From assembly GCA_045599345.1 (NCBI GenBank), contig JAZRVV010000047.1, positions 1 to 14,142 on the forward strand: a DNA stretch of 14,142 nt, in the 5' to 3' direction. A program made the translations under genes and the position numbers. How positions within the stretch are numbered: position 1 is the first letter of the stretch; every line of letters begins with the position of its first letter. Shown piece after piece: positions 5,328 to 12,581 of this stretch. This stretch comes from UBA1227 sp045599345. Lineage in GTDB: Bacteria; Bacillota; Clostridia; Oscillospirales; Acutalibacteraceae. The notes under the pieces are model-generated. The model did no database searches and was not told the DNA's origin. It saw only the letters and a list, made by a program, of their open reading frames with translations.

Positions 5328-6937
5328 GCTTTTCTTATGCAACAAATCCAGATAGAAAAGTACTTGATAACATTAACTTAAACATCGAGCACGGTGAGTA
5401 TATTACTGTCTGTGGCAAGAGCGGCAGTGGTAAATCAACATTGCTTCGTCACCTCAAAACAGTCCTAGCGCCAGCTGGCGAGAGAACGGGTTCGATTCTC
5501 TTTAATGGCAAAGCACTTGAGGATGTTTCAACTAGCGAACAAGCTGGATTTATAGGCTTTGTAATGCAGAATCCAGATGACCAGATTGTAACTGACAAGG
5601 TTTGGCATGAACTTGCATTTGGACTTGAAAACCTTGGCTGTGACAAGAGTACAATTAGGCTTCGTGTTGCAGAGATGGCATCATACTTCGGTATTCAAAA
5701 CTGGTTTGACAAGGATACGTCCGACCTGTCGGGCGGACAAAAACAGCTCCTTAATCTTGCGGCCATTATGGCAATGCAGCCATCAGTTTTGATTCTCGAT
5801 GAGCCTACGTCTCAACTTGATCCAATTGCTGCAGCTGACTTCCTTAACACAGTCCGCAAGATTAATCTTGAGCTTGGCACGACTATCATCATCACTGAGC
5901 ACAGGCTTGAGGACATCCTCTATGCATCAGACAGAGTAGTATTAATGCAAGAGGGCAAGATACTTGCCTGTGATGAGCCACGCAAGATAGGCGAGTATTT
6001 AAAGAGCACAGACAACGAGATGTTTGCTGCAATGCCAACACCAGTTCAGGTGTACCACGGCATCGGTTCATATGCTACGGAAAAGCATGCATGTCCTTTG
6101 ACCGTTCGTGAGGGTGCAGAGTTTTTAACGTCAATAATTGGTTATACAGATAAATTGATTCCATCTCTTGACAAGGTGGAGGATATCTATGATGAAAAGG
6201 CAGCAAAGAAAGATGCCGTAATCAGCCTTTCAGACGTTTGGTTTAGGTATGAAAGGCAGGGCAAGGATATCTTAAAGGGCGTTGATTTAAACGTACCAAA
6301 GGGTAAGCTCTTTGCCATCGTTGGTGGCAATGGAACAGGCAAATCAACTACACTTAAAGCTATTTGTAATGTGGTAAAACCATACCGTGGTAAGGTTCGT
6401 GTAAATGGGCACTGTTCAATGCTTCCACAGGACCCATCAAGCCTTTTTGTAAAAGAGACAGTAGAAGATGAACTCTTTGAAATGACACACGACAAGGAGC
6501 GCATAGACAGCGTTGCCAAGATGTGTGATATTGTTCATCTCTTTGACAGGCATCCATTTGATATTTCAGGCGGTGAGCAGCAGCGAGTAGCACTTGCAAA
6601 AGTTCTCCTCTGCAACCCTGATATCATACTTCTTGATGAGCCTACAAAGGGCCTTGATAATTTCTTTAAACTTCAGTTTGCCAATATTTTGAAAGAACTG
6701 ACTTCCCTTGGTGTAACCATTGTTATGGTGTCACATGACGTAGAGTTCTGTGCAAGGTATGCTGATATTTGTTCAATGTTCTTTGATGGTAACGTTGTAA
6801 CAACAAATGCACCGTGCAAGTTTTTCTCTGAAAACAGTTTTTATACAACTGCTGCAAACAGGATGTCACGACACTTATTCTTGAACGCTATTAATGTAGA
6901 GGATGTAATCGAGCTATGCGCAAAAAATCTCTCATAA
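5300..6937 (+). CDS. ECF transporter ATPase, two ABC domains fused (EcfA-EcfA')
   Basis: A 545-residue protein with two complete ABC ATPase domains that together power the ECF transporter at the inner face of the membrane. Domain 1 (about 1-240): Walker A GKSGSGKST (39-47), Q-loop MQNPDDQ (89-95), signature LSGGQKQ (143-149), Walker B VLILDEPTS (163-171), switch H201. Domain 2 (about 305-520): Walker A GGNGTGKST (342-350), Q-loop Gln 377, signature ISGGEQQR (422-429), Walker B IILLDEPT (442-449), switch H479. All catalytic residues are intact in both halves, so both sites should hydrolyse ATP. A linker near 240-305 joins them. AAAGGAGG at 5285-5292 precedes the start by 7 bases. It overlaps the genes on both sides (28 and 22 bases). 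The fused form replaces the usual separate EcfA1 and EcfA2. Confidence 0.95.
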   Translation: MADFEIKNLSFSYATNPDRKVLDNINLNIEHGEYITVCGKSGSGKSTLLRHLKTVLAPAGERTGSILFNGKALEDVSTSEQAGFIGFVMQNPDDQIVTDKVWHELAFGLENLGCDKSTIRLRVAEMASYFGIQNWFDKDTSDLSGGQKQLLNLAAIMAMQPSVLILDEPTSQLDPIAAADFLNTVRKINLELGTTIIITEHRLEDILYASDRVVLMQEGKILACDEPRKIGEYLKSTDNEMFAAMPTPVQVYHGIGSYATEKHACPLTVREGAEFLTSIIGYTDKLIPSLDKVEDIYDEKAAKKDAVISLSDVWFRYERQGKDILKGVDLNVPKGKLFAIVGGNGTGKSTTLKAICNVVKPYRGKVRVNGHCSMLPQDPSSLFVKETVEDELFEMTHDKERIDSVAKMCDIVHLFDRHPFDISGGEQQRVALAKVLLCNPDIILLDEPTKGLDNFFKLQFANILKELTSLGVTIVMVSHDVEFCARYADICSMFFDGNVVTTNAPCKFFSENSFYTTAANRMSRHLFLNAINVEDVIELCAKNLS

Positions 6938-7608
6938 TTGACATAATATGCATAGTGATAGTGCTAGGGCTTATGGTGGTCTCTTTGAAATTCAAAGTGC
7001 ATTACCTGCTCACAGGCTCCTTGATGGTACTGACGGCAATGCTGCCTCTTTTTGTCGGCTTTGAAAACAAGCGGCCAGGAGCGCGCGAGCTTGTCGTTAT
7101 TGCGATAATGTCAGCACTTACCATTGCGTCACGCCTGATATTTATGGCGACGCCAATGATAAAACCAGTTATCGCATTCATCATGATCGCAGGTTTTGCT
7201 TTTGGTTCTTCTACTGGATTTATGGTTGGCGCGCTGTCGGCACTTGTTTCCAACTTCTTTTTCTCACAAGGCCCGTGGACCTTGTGGCAGATGCTGGGAT
7301 GGGGTGTAGCCGGTATTATTGCTGGCCTTGTGTCAAAGGCCCATTTAATCGACGGCACCAAGCGCATCCCAGCAACTATACTAGGCTTTGTTGTGACACT
7401 AGTAATTGTCGGACCGATACTTGATACAAGTTCGGTCTTTTGGATGCTAAGTAATCCAACACTCAAAAAGGTGATTCCTTTGTATCTTGCAGGAGTAGTG
7501 CCAAACCTATCAATGGCAATATCTACTGCAGTAACTATGTTCATCCTTTCTGGACCGATACTCAAAAAACTGTCCAGGGTGAAAATAAAATACGGTATTA
7601 ATTTTTAG
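6916..7608 (+). CDS. ECF transporter substrate-binding S component, probably for cobalamin
   Basis: A 230-residue integral membrane protein with about six hydrophobic helices, the size and pattern of an ECF S component, which binds the vitamin within the membrane. A notable block, NFFFSQGPWTLWQMLGWG (113-130), is of the kind seen in S components such as the CbrT-like ones and probably lines the binding site. The N-terminal region lacks a cleavable signal. The gene overlaps the end of the ATPase gene by 22 bases; the ribosome site is weak (GAGG at 6900-6903, 12 bases upstream), which fits translational coupling. Cobalamin as substrate is inferred from the riboswitch and the lipoprotein downstream; the sequence alone could not separate cobalamin from its precursors or analogues. 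Confidence 0.85.
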   Translation: MRKKSLIIDIICIVIVLGLMVVSLKFKVHYLLTGSLMVLTAMLPLFVGFENKRPGARELVVIAIMSALTIASRLIFMATPMIKPVIAFIMIAGFAFGSSTGFMVGALSALVSNFFFSQGPWTLWQMLGWGVAGIIAGLVSKAHLIDGTKRIPATILGFVVTLVIVGPILDTSSVFWMLSNPTLKKVIPLYLAGVVPNLSMAISTAVTMFILSGPILKKLSRVKIKYGINF

Positions 7609-7622
7609 GAGGAATAAAAATT

Positions 7623-8024
7623 ATGAAAAAATTTATCGCAATCGTACTCTCACTCGTAATGGTATTTGCTTTTGCAGCATGTGCTACTCAGGCACCAGAG
7701 CAAAAGGCAGCTGACACAACTAAGGCTGCAGCTCCTGCAGGTGACCTCAAGTTTGACTTTACAGTTAAAGACATTGAAGGTAACGAGCAGACAACAGCAA
7801 TAGCTTTCAATGAAGGCGACACAGTTGCTGATGCACTTGTTGCTGCTGGTATCGTTGAGTACAGCGAAGACGGCCTTTACAACACAGTTTCAGGTATCAC
7901 TTATGACTGGAACGAGACACAGACATACTGGGCTCTTTACATTGGTGAAGACATGGCCTCAGAAGGTATCAATACTATTAAGGCAGAAGCTGGCGCTTCA
8001 TATTCATTCATTGCAACAAAATAG
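7623..8024 (+). CDS. Lipoprotein with transcobalamin C-terminal-like (DUF4430) domain
   Basis: A 133-residue exported lipoprotein. Residues 1-19 are a signal peptide (MKK, then a hydrophobic core) and FAAC with Cys 20 is the likely lipobox; Phe at -3 is slightly unusual. An Ala/Pro/Thr/Lys-rich linker (21-41) leads to one small domain (43-133). Its pattern fits the DUF4430 family, related to the C-terminal domain of transcobalamin and intrinsic factor: EGDTVADALVAAGI (64-77), then GLYNTVSGI and DW, then YWALYIGEDM. Being the last gene of the riboswitch-controlled ECF operon, it probably captures cobalamin at the outer face and passes it to the S component; this role is inference. TAGGAGG at 7606-7612 overlaps the stop of the S component gene. 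Confidence 0.85.
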   Translation: MKKFIAIVLSLVMVFAFAACATQAPEQKAADTTKAAAPAGDLKFDFTVKDIEGNEQTTAIAFNEGDTVADALVAAGIVEYSEDGLYNTVSGITYDWNETQTYWALYIGEDMASEGINTIKAEAGASYSFIATK

Positions 8025-8035
8025 TTAAGTGTCCA

Positions 8036-8077
8036 AAAGAACCCTTGTGAGTTGTTCACAAGGGTTCTTTGTGTTAT
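8036..8077 (+). terminator. Terminator of the ECF operon
   Basis: A perfect 15-bp stem (8036-8050 with 8056-8070) with loop GTTGT, 11 bases after the lipoprotein stop. The 3' arm ends in TTCTTT and is followed by GTGTTAT, a moderate U tract. The uvrB promoter must lie in or just after this hairpin (a weak TTCACA 8055-8060 with TATATG 8078-8083 is possible but not convincing). Confidence 0.87.
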
Positions 8078-8116
8078 TATATGGAATGTTAATTTATTTA
8101 AAGGGAGGTGTGCTCT

Positions 8117-10081
8117 TTGGACAAGTTCGTACTTCATTCGAAATTCAAACCAACTGGTGATCAGCCTGAGGCAATAGACAAGCTTGTTGATGGTATCAAC
8201 AAGGGTTACAAGGAGCAGACACTCCTTGGTGTAACAGGTTCTGGTAAGACATTTACAATGGCCAATATCATTGAGCGCGTTAACAAGCCTACGCTTGTTC
8301 TCGCTCACAACAAGACATTGGCGGCTCAGCTTTGCTCAGAGTTTCGTGAGATGTTCCCAGACAATGCTGTTGAGTATTTTGTCTCATACTATGATTATTA
8401 TCAGCCAGAGGCATATGTGCCAACAACAGACACATATATCGAAAAGGATTCATCAATCAATGATGAGATAGATCGTTTACGTCACTCAGCAACATTCTCG
8501 CTGTCTGAGAGGCGAGACGTAATTATCGTTGCATCTGTTTCTTGTATCTATTCTATTGGTGACCCTGATACATACAAGAATATGATGATTTCTCTGCGCC
8601 CAGGCATGGAGAAGTCACGAGATGATTTGATGCGTAAGCTCGTAGAACTTCAGTACGAGCGTAACGACATCAATTTTATCCGTGACAAGTTCCGCGTGCG
8701 CGGAGACACGGTTGAGATATTCCCGTCAGGATATAGTGAACTTGCAATCCGTGTCGAGTTCTTTGGCGATGAGATTGATCAGATATCAGAAATCAATCCA
8801 TTGACTGGGGATGTTAAAACAAGATTACAACACGTAGCAATATATCCAGCATCACACTATGTAGTTGATGCAGATACGCGCGAAGATGCCATCCATGATA
8901 TTATGCAGGAGTGCTTTGAGCGCGTAGCATATTTTGAAAATGAGGGCAAACTCATTGAGGCACAGCGCATCAAGCAGCGCACAGAATATGATATGGAGAT
9001 GCTACGTGAGACAGGATTTTGCACAGGCATCGAGAATTACTCACGTGTTCTCTCACGCCGTGCGCCTGGCTCAACACCATATACACTACTTGATTTCTTC
9101 CCAGATGATTTCTTGCTCTTTGTTGATGAGGCGCATGTAACACTGCCACAGGTTCGTGGTATGTTTGGAGGAGATAGGGCAAGGAAGGAAAACTTGGTTG
9201 AGTTTGGTTTCAGACTTCCATCTGCTTTTGACAACAGACCACTCAATTTCAAGGAGTTCTATTCCCATATTAATCAGGTCGTATTTGTATCAGCGACTCC
9301 AGGTGATTTTGAGCGTGAGAAATCCACTCAAATAGTAGAGCAGCTTATAAGGCCAACTGGCCTTTTGGACCCAATGGTTACCGTAAAGCCAGTTGAAGGT
9401 CAAATCGATGACCTTATATCTCAAATCAATATGCGCACAGAACGTGGTGAGAGAGTCCTTGTTACAACTCTTACAAAAAAGATGGCAGAGGACCTCACAT
9501 CATACTTTGAAAACTATGGAATTCGTGTGCGCTATATGCACCACGATATTGATACCATCGAACGCATGCAAATCATACGTGATTTGCGACTTGGTGAGTT
9601 CGATGTACTCGTTGGCATTAATCTTTTGCGCGAAGGCCTCGACATACCAGAGGTTTCACTTGTCGCCATCCTTGATGCTGACAAGGAAGGCTTCCTTCGT
9701 TCAGAAACCTCCTTGGTACAGACGATAGGCCGCGCTGCGCGTAATGCCAACGGCGAGGTCATCATGTATGCTGACAGCGTCACGCCGTCTATGGAACGCG
9801 CTCTGACCGAGACGTTCCGCCGCCGTGACATTCAGCAACGCTACAATGAGGAACACGGCATTGTGCCTAAAACAATTATTAAGGATGTAAGAGATGTCAT
9901 AGAAATAACATCCAAGGTAGAGAAGGAGAAATCCAAGTCTGGCATGCGCATGACCAAGGCAGAAAAGGCTGCCGCAATCAACGAGCTTACCCGCGCAATG
10001 CACGCAGCTGCGCGTGTTCTGGACTTTGAACTTGCGGCACATTACAGGGATGAAATCAAAGCGCTCGAGGAAAACAATTGA
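8117..10081 (+). CDS. uvrB: UvrABC system protein B (excision repair helicase)
   Basis: The 654-residue damage-verifying subunit of nucleotide excision repair; it is loaded by UvrA and recruits UvrC. Complete: Walker A GVTGSGKT (38-45), the beta-hairpin region YYDYYQPEAYVP (91-102) that clamps DNA, DEAH box (337-340), SATP (392-395), NLLREGLDIPEV (502-513), QTIGRAARN (535-543), and a C-terminal UVR motif (about 615-650) for UvrC contact. The start is TTG at 8117, eight bases after GGGAGG (8103-8108), giving the typical N-terminus MDKF...KPTGDQPEAI; a GTG at 8108 overlaps the ribosome site itself and is unlikely. It stands alone here, with terminators before and after it; uvrA, its frequent neighbour, is not in the window. 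Confidence 0.97.
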   Translation: MDKFVLHSKFKPTGDQPEAIDKLVDGINKGYKEQTLLGVTGSGKTFTMANIIERVNKPTLVLAHNKTLAAQLCSEFREMFPDNAVEYFVSYYDYYQPEAYVPTTDTYIEKDSSINDEIDRLRHSATFSLSERRDVIIVASVSCIYSIGDPDTYKNMMISLRPGMEKSRDDLMRKLVELQYERNDINFIRDKFRVRGDTVEIFPSGYSELAIRVEFFGDEIDQISEINPLTGDVKTRLQHVAIYPASHYVVDADTREDAIHDIMQECFERVAYFENEGKLIEAQRIKQRTEYDMEMLRETGFCTGIENYSRVLSRRAPGSTPYTLLDFFPDDFLLFVDEAHVTLPQVRGMFGGDRARKENLVEFGFRLPSAFDNRPLNFKEFYSHINQVVFVSATPGDFEREKSTQIVEQLIRPTGLLDPMVTVKPVEGQIDDLISQINMRTERGERVLVTTLTKKMAEDLTSYFENYGIRVRYMHHDIDTIERMQIIRDLRLGEFDVLVGINLLREGLDIPEVSLVAILDADKEGFLRSETSLVQTIGRAARNANGEVIMYADSVTPSMERALTETFRRRDIQQRYNEEHGIVPKTIIKDVRDVIEITSKVEKEKSKSGMRMTKAEKAAAINELTRAMHAAARVLDFELAAHYRDEIKALEENN

Positions 10082-10106
10082 GTTGTTATAACAAGGTTGT
10101 TATAAC
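10082..10106. repeat. Two 11-bp direct repeats, each a dyad, after uvrB
   Basis: GTTGTTATAAC occurs at 10082-10092 and again at 10096-10106, with a 14-base period. The first copy is part of a perfect 12-bp palindrome, TTGTTATAACAA (10083-10094); the second sits in GGTTGTTATAACC. It begins right after the uvrB stop and lies about 90 bases upstream of the promoter of the next operon. It could be a binding site for a dimeric protein; nothing else supports a function. Confidence 0.5.
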
Positions 10107-10126
10107 CATTTAGAATATTTACACAA

Positions 10127-10178
10127 AATACCTTATATAACATTTGGCAAAATTTGTTATATAAGGTATTACTTTTTT
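10127..10178 (+). terminator. Long AT-rich intrinsic terminator of uvrB
   Basis: A perfect 16-bp inverted repeat (10127-10142 with 10155-10170) around a 12-base loop, followed by ACTTTTTT. The stem has few G-C pairs but its length and the T run make it a likely terminator. Its 3' end overlaps the region where the -35 box of the next operon's promoter should be. Confidence 0.7.
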
Positions 10179-10198
10179 GTGGGCCATTGTTGTATAAT
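10169..10198 (+). promoter_or_regulatory. Promoter of the gamma-glutamyl ligase-GMP synthase operon
   Basis: A perfect -10 box TATAAT at 10193-10198, about 35 bases before the start codon. The -35 is weak (TTACTT 10169-10174, 18-base spacer, or TACTTT with 17) and lies in the end of the upstream terminator. Confidence 0.55.
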
Positions 10199-10232
10199 GT
10201 TCACGTATTCTTAATAAAAGGAGTCCTTACAA

Positions 10233-11432
10233 ATGGATCAATATGAGAGAAGAGTAGGAACAGTATCACGCGGCATCCGTTGTCCAATCATTCGTGAGGG
10301 TGACAACCTTGCTGAAATCGTAGCTACTTCTGTAGTAGAGGCAGCTCAGTTTGAGGGCTTTGAGCTCAATGACCGTGATGTAATTTCAATAACAGAATCA
10401 ATCGTTGCTCGTTCACAGGGTAACTATGCATCAGTAGACGATATCGCTGCTGATGTTAAGGCAAAGCTTGGTGGAGAAACAGTAGGTGTTATCTTCCCAA
10501 TCCTTTCACGTAACCGTTTTGCTATCTGCCTTCGTGGTATAGCTCGTGGTTGCAAGAAAATAGTATTAATGCTTTCTTATCCATCAGACGAAGTTGGTAA
10601 CAGCCTTGTATCTCTTGACAAGATTGACGAAGCTGGCATCAACCCATATTCAGATGTACTTTCTCTTGAAAAGTACAGAGAACTCTTTGGCGAAAACAAG
10701 CACGAGTTCACTGGTGTTGACTATGTTGCATATTACTCAGACCTCTGCCGTGAAGAAGGCGCAGAAGTTGAGGTAGTTTTCGCAAACCAGGCAAAGACAA
10801 TCCTTGATTATACAGATTGCATCATCAACTGTGACATCCACACAAGAGCTCGTACCAAGAGAATTCTTCGTGATGCTGGTGCCAAGGTTGTATGTGGTCT
10901 TGACGATATCATGAACGCTCCAGTAAATGGTAGCGGTTGCAATGAGAAGTATGGTCTTCTTGGTTCTAACAAGTCTACTGAGGACAAGATTAAGCTCTTC
11001 CCAAGAGAGTGCAAGGACCTTGTACTTGATGTACAGGATCGCATCCTCAAGGCAACAGGCAAGCACGTTGAAGTAATGGTTTACGGCGACGGTGCTTTCA
11101 AGGATCCTCAGGGCAAGATTTGGGAACTTGCTGACCCAGTTGTTTCCCCAGCATTCACAGATGGCCTCATCGGTACACCAAACGAGCTCAAACTCAAGTA
11201 CCTTGCAGATAACGACTATAAGGACCTCTCTGGTGAGGAACTTAAAAAGGCTATTTCTGAGAGCATTAAATCAAAGGGTGACAACCTTGTTGGTAATATG
11301 GCTTCTCAGGGAACAACACCACGTCAGCTCACAGACCTTATTGGTTCACTTTGTGACCTTACATCTGGTTCAGGTGATAAGGGTACACCAGTAGTTCTTG
11401 TTCAGGGCTATTTCGACAACTACACAAACTAA
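10233..11432 (+). CDS. CofE-like gamma-glutamyl ligase (COG1478 / F420-0:L-glutamate ligase family)
   Basis: A 399-residue cytoplasmic protein resembling coenzyme F420-0:L-glutamate ligase (CofE), which uses GTP to form a gamma-glutamyl bond. The N-terminal part carries the family pattern ITESIVARSQGNY (53-65); the C-terminal part has YGDGAFKDP (284-292), WELADPVVSPAFTDGLIGTP (297-316) and GNMASQGTTPRQ (354-365). It is clearly longer than archaeal CofE (about 250 residues), as in Firmicutes members, with an extra central region near 105-280. No F420 genes are visible and such organisms usually lack F420, so another acceptor such as folate is possible: a COG1478 protein has been proposed as a non-canonical folylpolyglutamate synthase in Chlamydia. 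AAAAGGAG at 10216-10223 precedes the ATG by 9 bases. Operon with the GMP synthase gene 19 bases downstream. Confidence 0.8.
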   Translation: MDQYERRVGTVSRGIRCPIIREGDNLAEIVATSVVEAAQFEGFELNDRDVISITESIVARSQGNYASVDDIAADVKAKLGGETVGVIFPILSRNRFAICLRGIARGCKKIVLMLSYPSDEVGNSLVSLDKIDEAGINPYSDVLSLEKYRELFGENKHEFTGVDYVAYYSDLCREEGAEVEVVFANQAKTILDYTDCIINCDIHTRARTKRILRDAGAKVVCGLDDIMNAPVNGSGCNEKYGLLGSNKSTEDKIKLFPRECKDLVLDVQDRILKATGKHVEVMVYGDGAFKDPQGKIWELADPVVSPAFTDGLIGTPNELKLKYLADNDYKDLSGEELKKAISESIKSKGDNLVGNMASQGTTPRQLTDLIGSLCDLTSGSGDKGTPVVLVQGYFDNYTN

Positions 11433-11451
11433 TTGTAGGAGAACTTTTATT

Positions 11452-12444
11452 ATGATGGATATGACTTCTAACGTTCGTCCAGCTGACCTTGACCGCATTA
11501 CTACCACTGAACAGGCTAATGCGTTCATCGATGAGCAGGTTGAACTTATTCGCAATCAAGTAGGTGACGGCAAAGTGCTCCTTGCACTTTCAGGTGGCGT
11601 TGACTCATCTGTAGTTGCTGCACTTCTCATAAAAGCAATCGGCAAGCAGCTCGTTTGCGTACATGTAAACCATGGCCTTCTTAGAAAGGGCGAGCCAGAG
11701 CAGGTTGTAGAAGTATTCAAAAACCAGATGGATGCAAACCTCATCTATGTAGATGCAGTTGACAGATTCCTTGATAAGCTTGCTGGTGTTGATGATCCAG
11801 AAACCAAGCGCAAGATTATCGGTAAGGAATTTATCGATGTATTTGCTGAGGAGGCCTCAAAGCTTGAGGGCGTTAAATTCCTTGGCCAGGGTACAATCTA
11901 TCCTGACATCTTGGAATCAAACGGTGTCAAGGCTCACCACAACGTTGGTGGACTTCCACCAGAGCTTGACTTTGAGCTTGTAGAGCCAGTTAAGTTCCTT
12001 TACAAGGACGAAGTACGTATCGTTGGTAAGGTTCTTGGCCTTCCTGATGGTATGGTATATCGTCAGCCATTCCCAGGTCCTGGTCTTGGTGTTCGTTGCG
12101 TAGGCGCAATCACACGTGACAGACTTGAGGCACTTCGTGAGGCTGATGCAATTGTTCGTGAGGAGATTGAAAAGCTCCCAGAGACACCATGGCAGTATTT
12201 CTGCGCTATCCCAGACATCCAGTCAACAGGTATCAAGTATGTTGATGGTGTTGGTCAGCGTTACATGGGTTGGGCAGTTGTTATCCGTGCCGTTAACACA
12301 ACAGATGCTGTTGTTGTTACAGTTCCAGAGATTCCATTTGAGACACTTTGCGCTATGCGTGATCGCATTGTTAAGATTCCAGGCGTTAACCGTGTACTTT
12401 GGGACATCTCTGAAAAACCAGTCGCTACAATCGAGTGGGAATAA
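11452..12444 (+). CDS. guaA: GMP synthase ATP-pyrophosphatase subunit without glutaminase domain
   Basis: A 330-residue protein equal to the C-terminal two-thirds of GuaA, which adenylates XMP and aminates it to GMP. Present: the PP-loop SGGVDSS (47-53), GQGTIYPDI (145-153), the HHNVGGLPP lid region (162-170), the dimerisation domain from PFPGPGLGVR (206-215), and the canonical C-terminal end TIEWE. The N-terminal class I glutamine amidotransferase domain of the usual 510-525 residue bacterial enzyme is absent; the sequence before the start encodes the CofE-like protein, so this is not a frameshift. It looks like the archaeal-type split enzyme (GuaAb), which needs a separate glutaminase subunit or free ammonia. 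ATG at 11452 follows AGGAGA (11437-11442) by 9 bases; ATG at 11455 is possible. A good terminator follows. Confidence 0.93.
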   Translation: MMDMTSNVRPADLDRITTTEQANAFIDEQVELIRNQVGDGKVLLALSGGVDSSVVAALLIKAIGKQLVCVHVNHGLLRKGEPEQVVEVFKNQMDANLIYVDAVDRFLDKLAGVDDPETKRKIIGKEFIDVFAEEASKLEGVKFLGQGTIYPDILESNGVKAHHNVGGLPPELDFELVEPVKFLYKDEVRIVGKVLGLPDGMVYRQPFPGPGLGVRCVGAITRDRLEALREADAIVREEIEKLPETPWQYFCAIPDIQSTGIKYVDGVGQRYMGWAVVIRAVNTTDAVVVTVPEIPFETLCAMRDRIVKIPGVNRVLWDISEKPVATIEWE

Positions 12445-12455
12445 AGATAAATTTT

Positions 12456-12499
12456 AAGCCCTTGCTGATTTTTCAGCAGGGGCTTTCGTTTATTTTTTT
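12456..12499 (+). terminator. Terminator of the gamma-glutamyl ligase-GMP synthase operon
   Basis: A 13-bp stem (12456-12468 with 12473-12485, one G-U pair) with a TTTT loop is followed by TTCGTTTATTTTTTT. It begins 12 bases after the GMP synthase stop. Confidence 0.9.
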
Positions 12500-12514
12500 A
12501 CACCATGCAAATCA

Positions 12515-12543
12515 TTGTATTGAATCAACCTATATAGTAAAAT
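12515..12543 (+). promoter_or_regulatory. Candidate promoter for the secreted-protein gene
   Basis: TTGTAT (12515-12520), 17-base spacer, TAAAAT (12538-12543), about 40 bases before the start codon. The region is AT-rich, so chance matches are easy (for example TATACT at 12553-12558 without a good -35). Confidence 0.4.
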
Positions 12544-12581
12544 TTAGATAGTTATACTTAAACAGAAAAGGTTGTGTGCAA

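Noticed and set aside
7002..7565. 187-codon open frame on the minus strand inside the S component gene
   Set aside because: A shadow frame: it is antisense to a conserved membrane protein gene and lacks a ribosome site.
8108..8116. GTG at 8108 as the uvrB start
   Set aside because: The GTG begins on the last base of the GGGAGG ribosome site; TTG at 8117 has correct spacing and yields the standard UvrB N-terminus.
9701..10042. 113-codon minus-strand frame in the 3' part of uvrB
   Set aside because: Antisense shadow with no start signal, lying over the conserved helicase motif and UVR domain.
11398..11451. GMP synthase as a frameshifted or truncated full-length GuaA
   Set aside because: The upstream sequence codes in another frame for the intact end of the CofE-like gene, and the ATP-pyrophosphatase gene has its own ribosome site and a complete C-terminus, so it is a true split enzyme.
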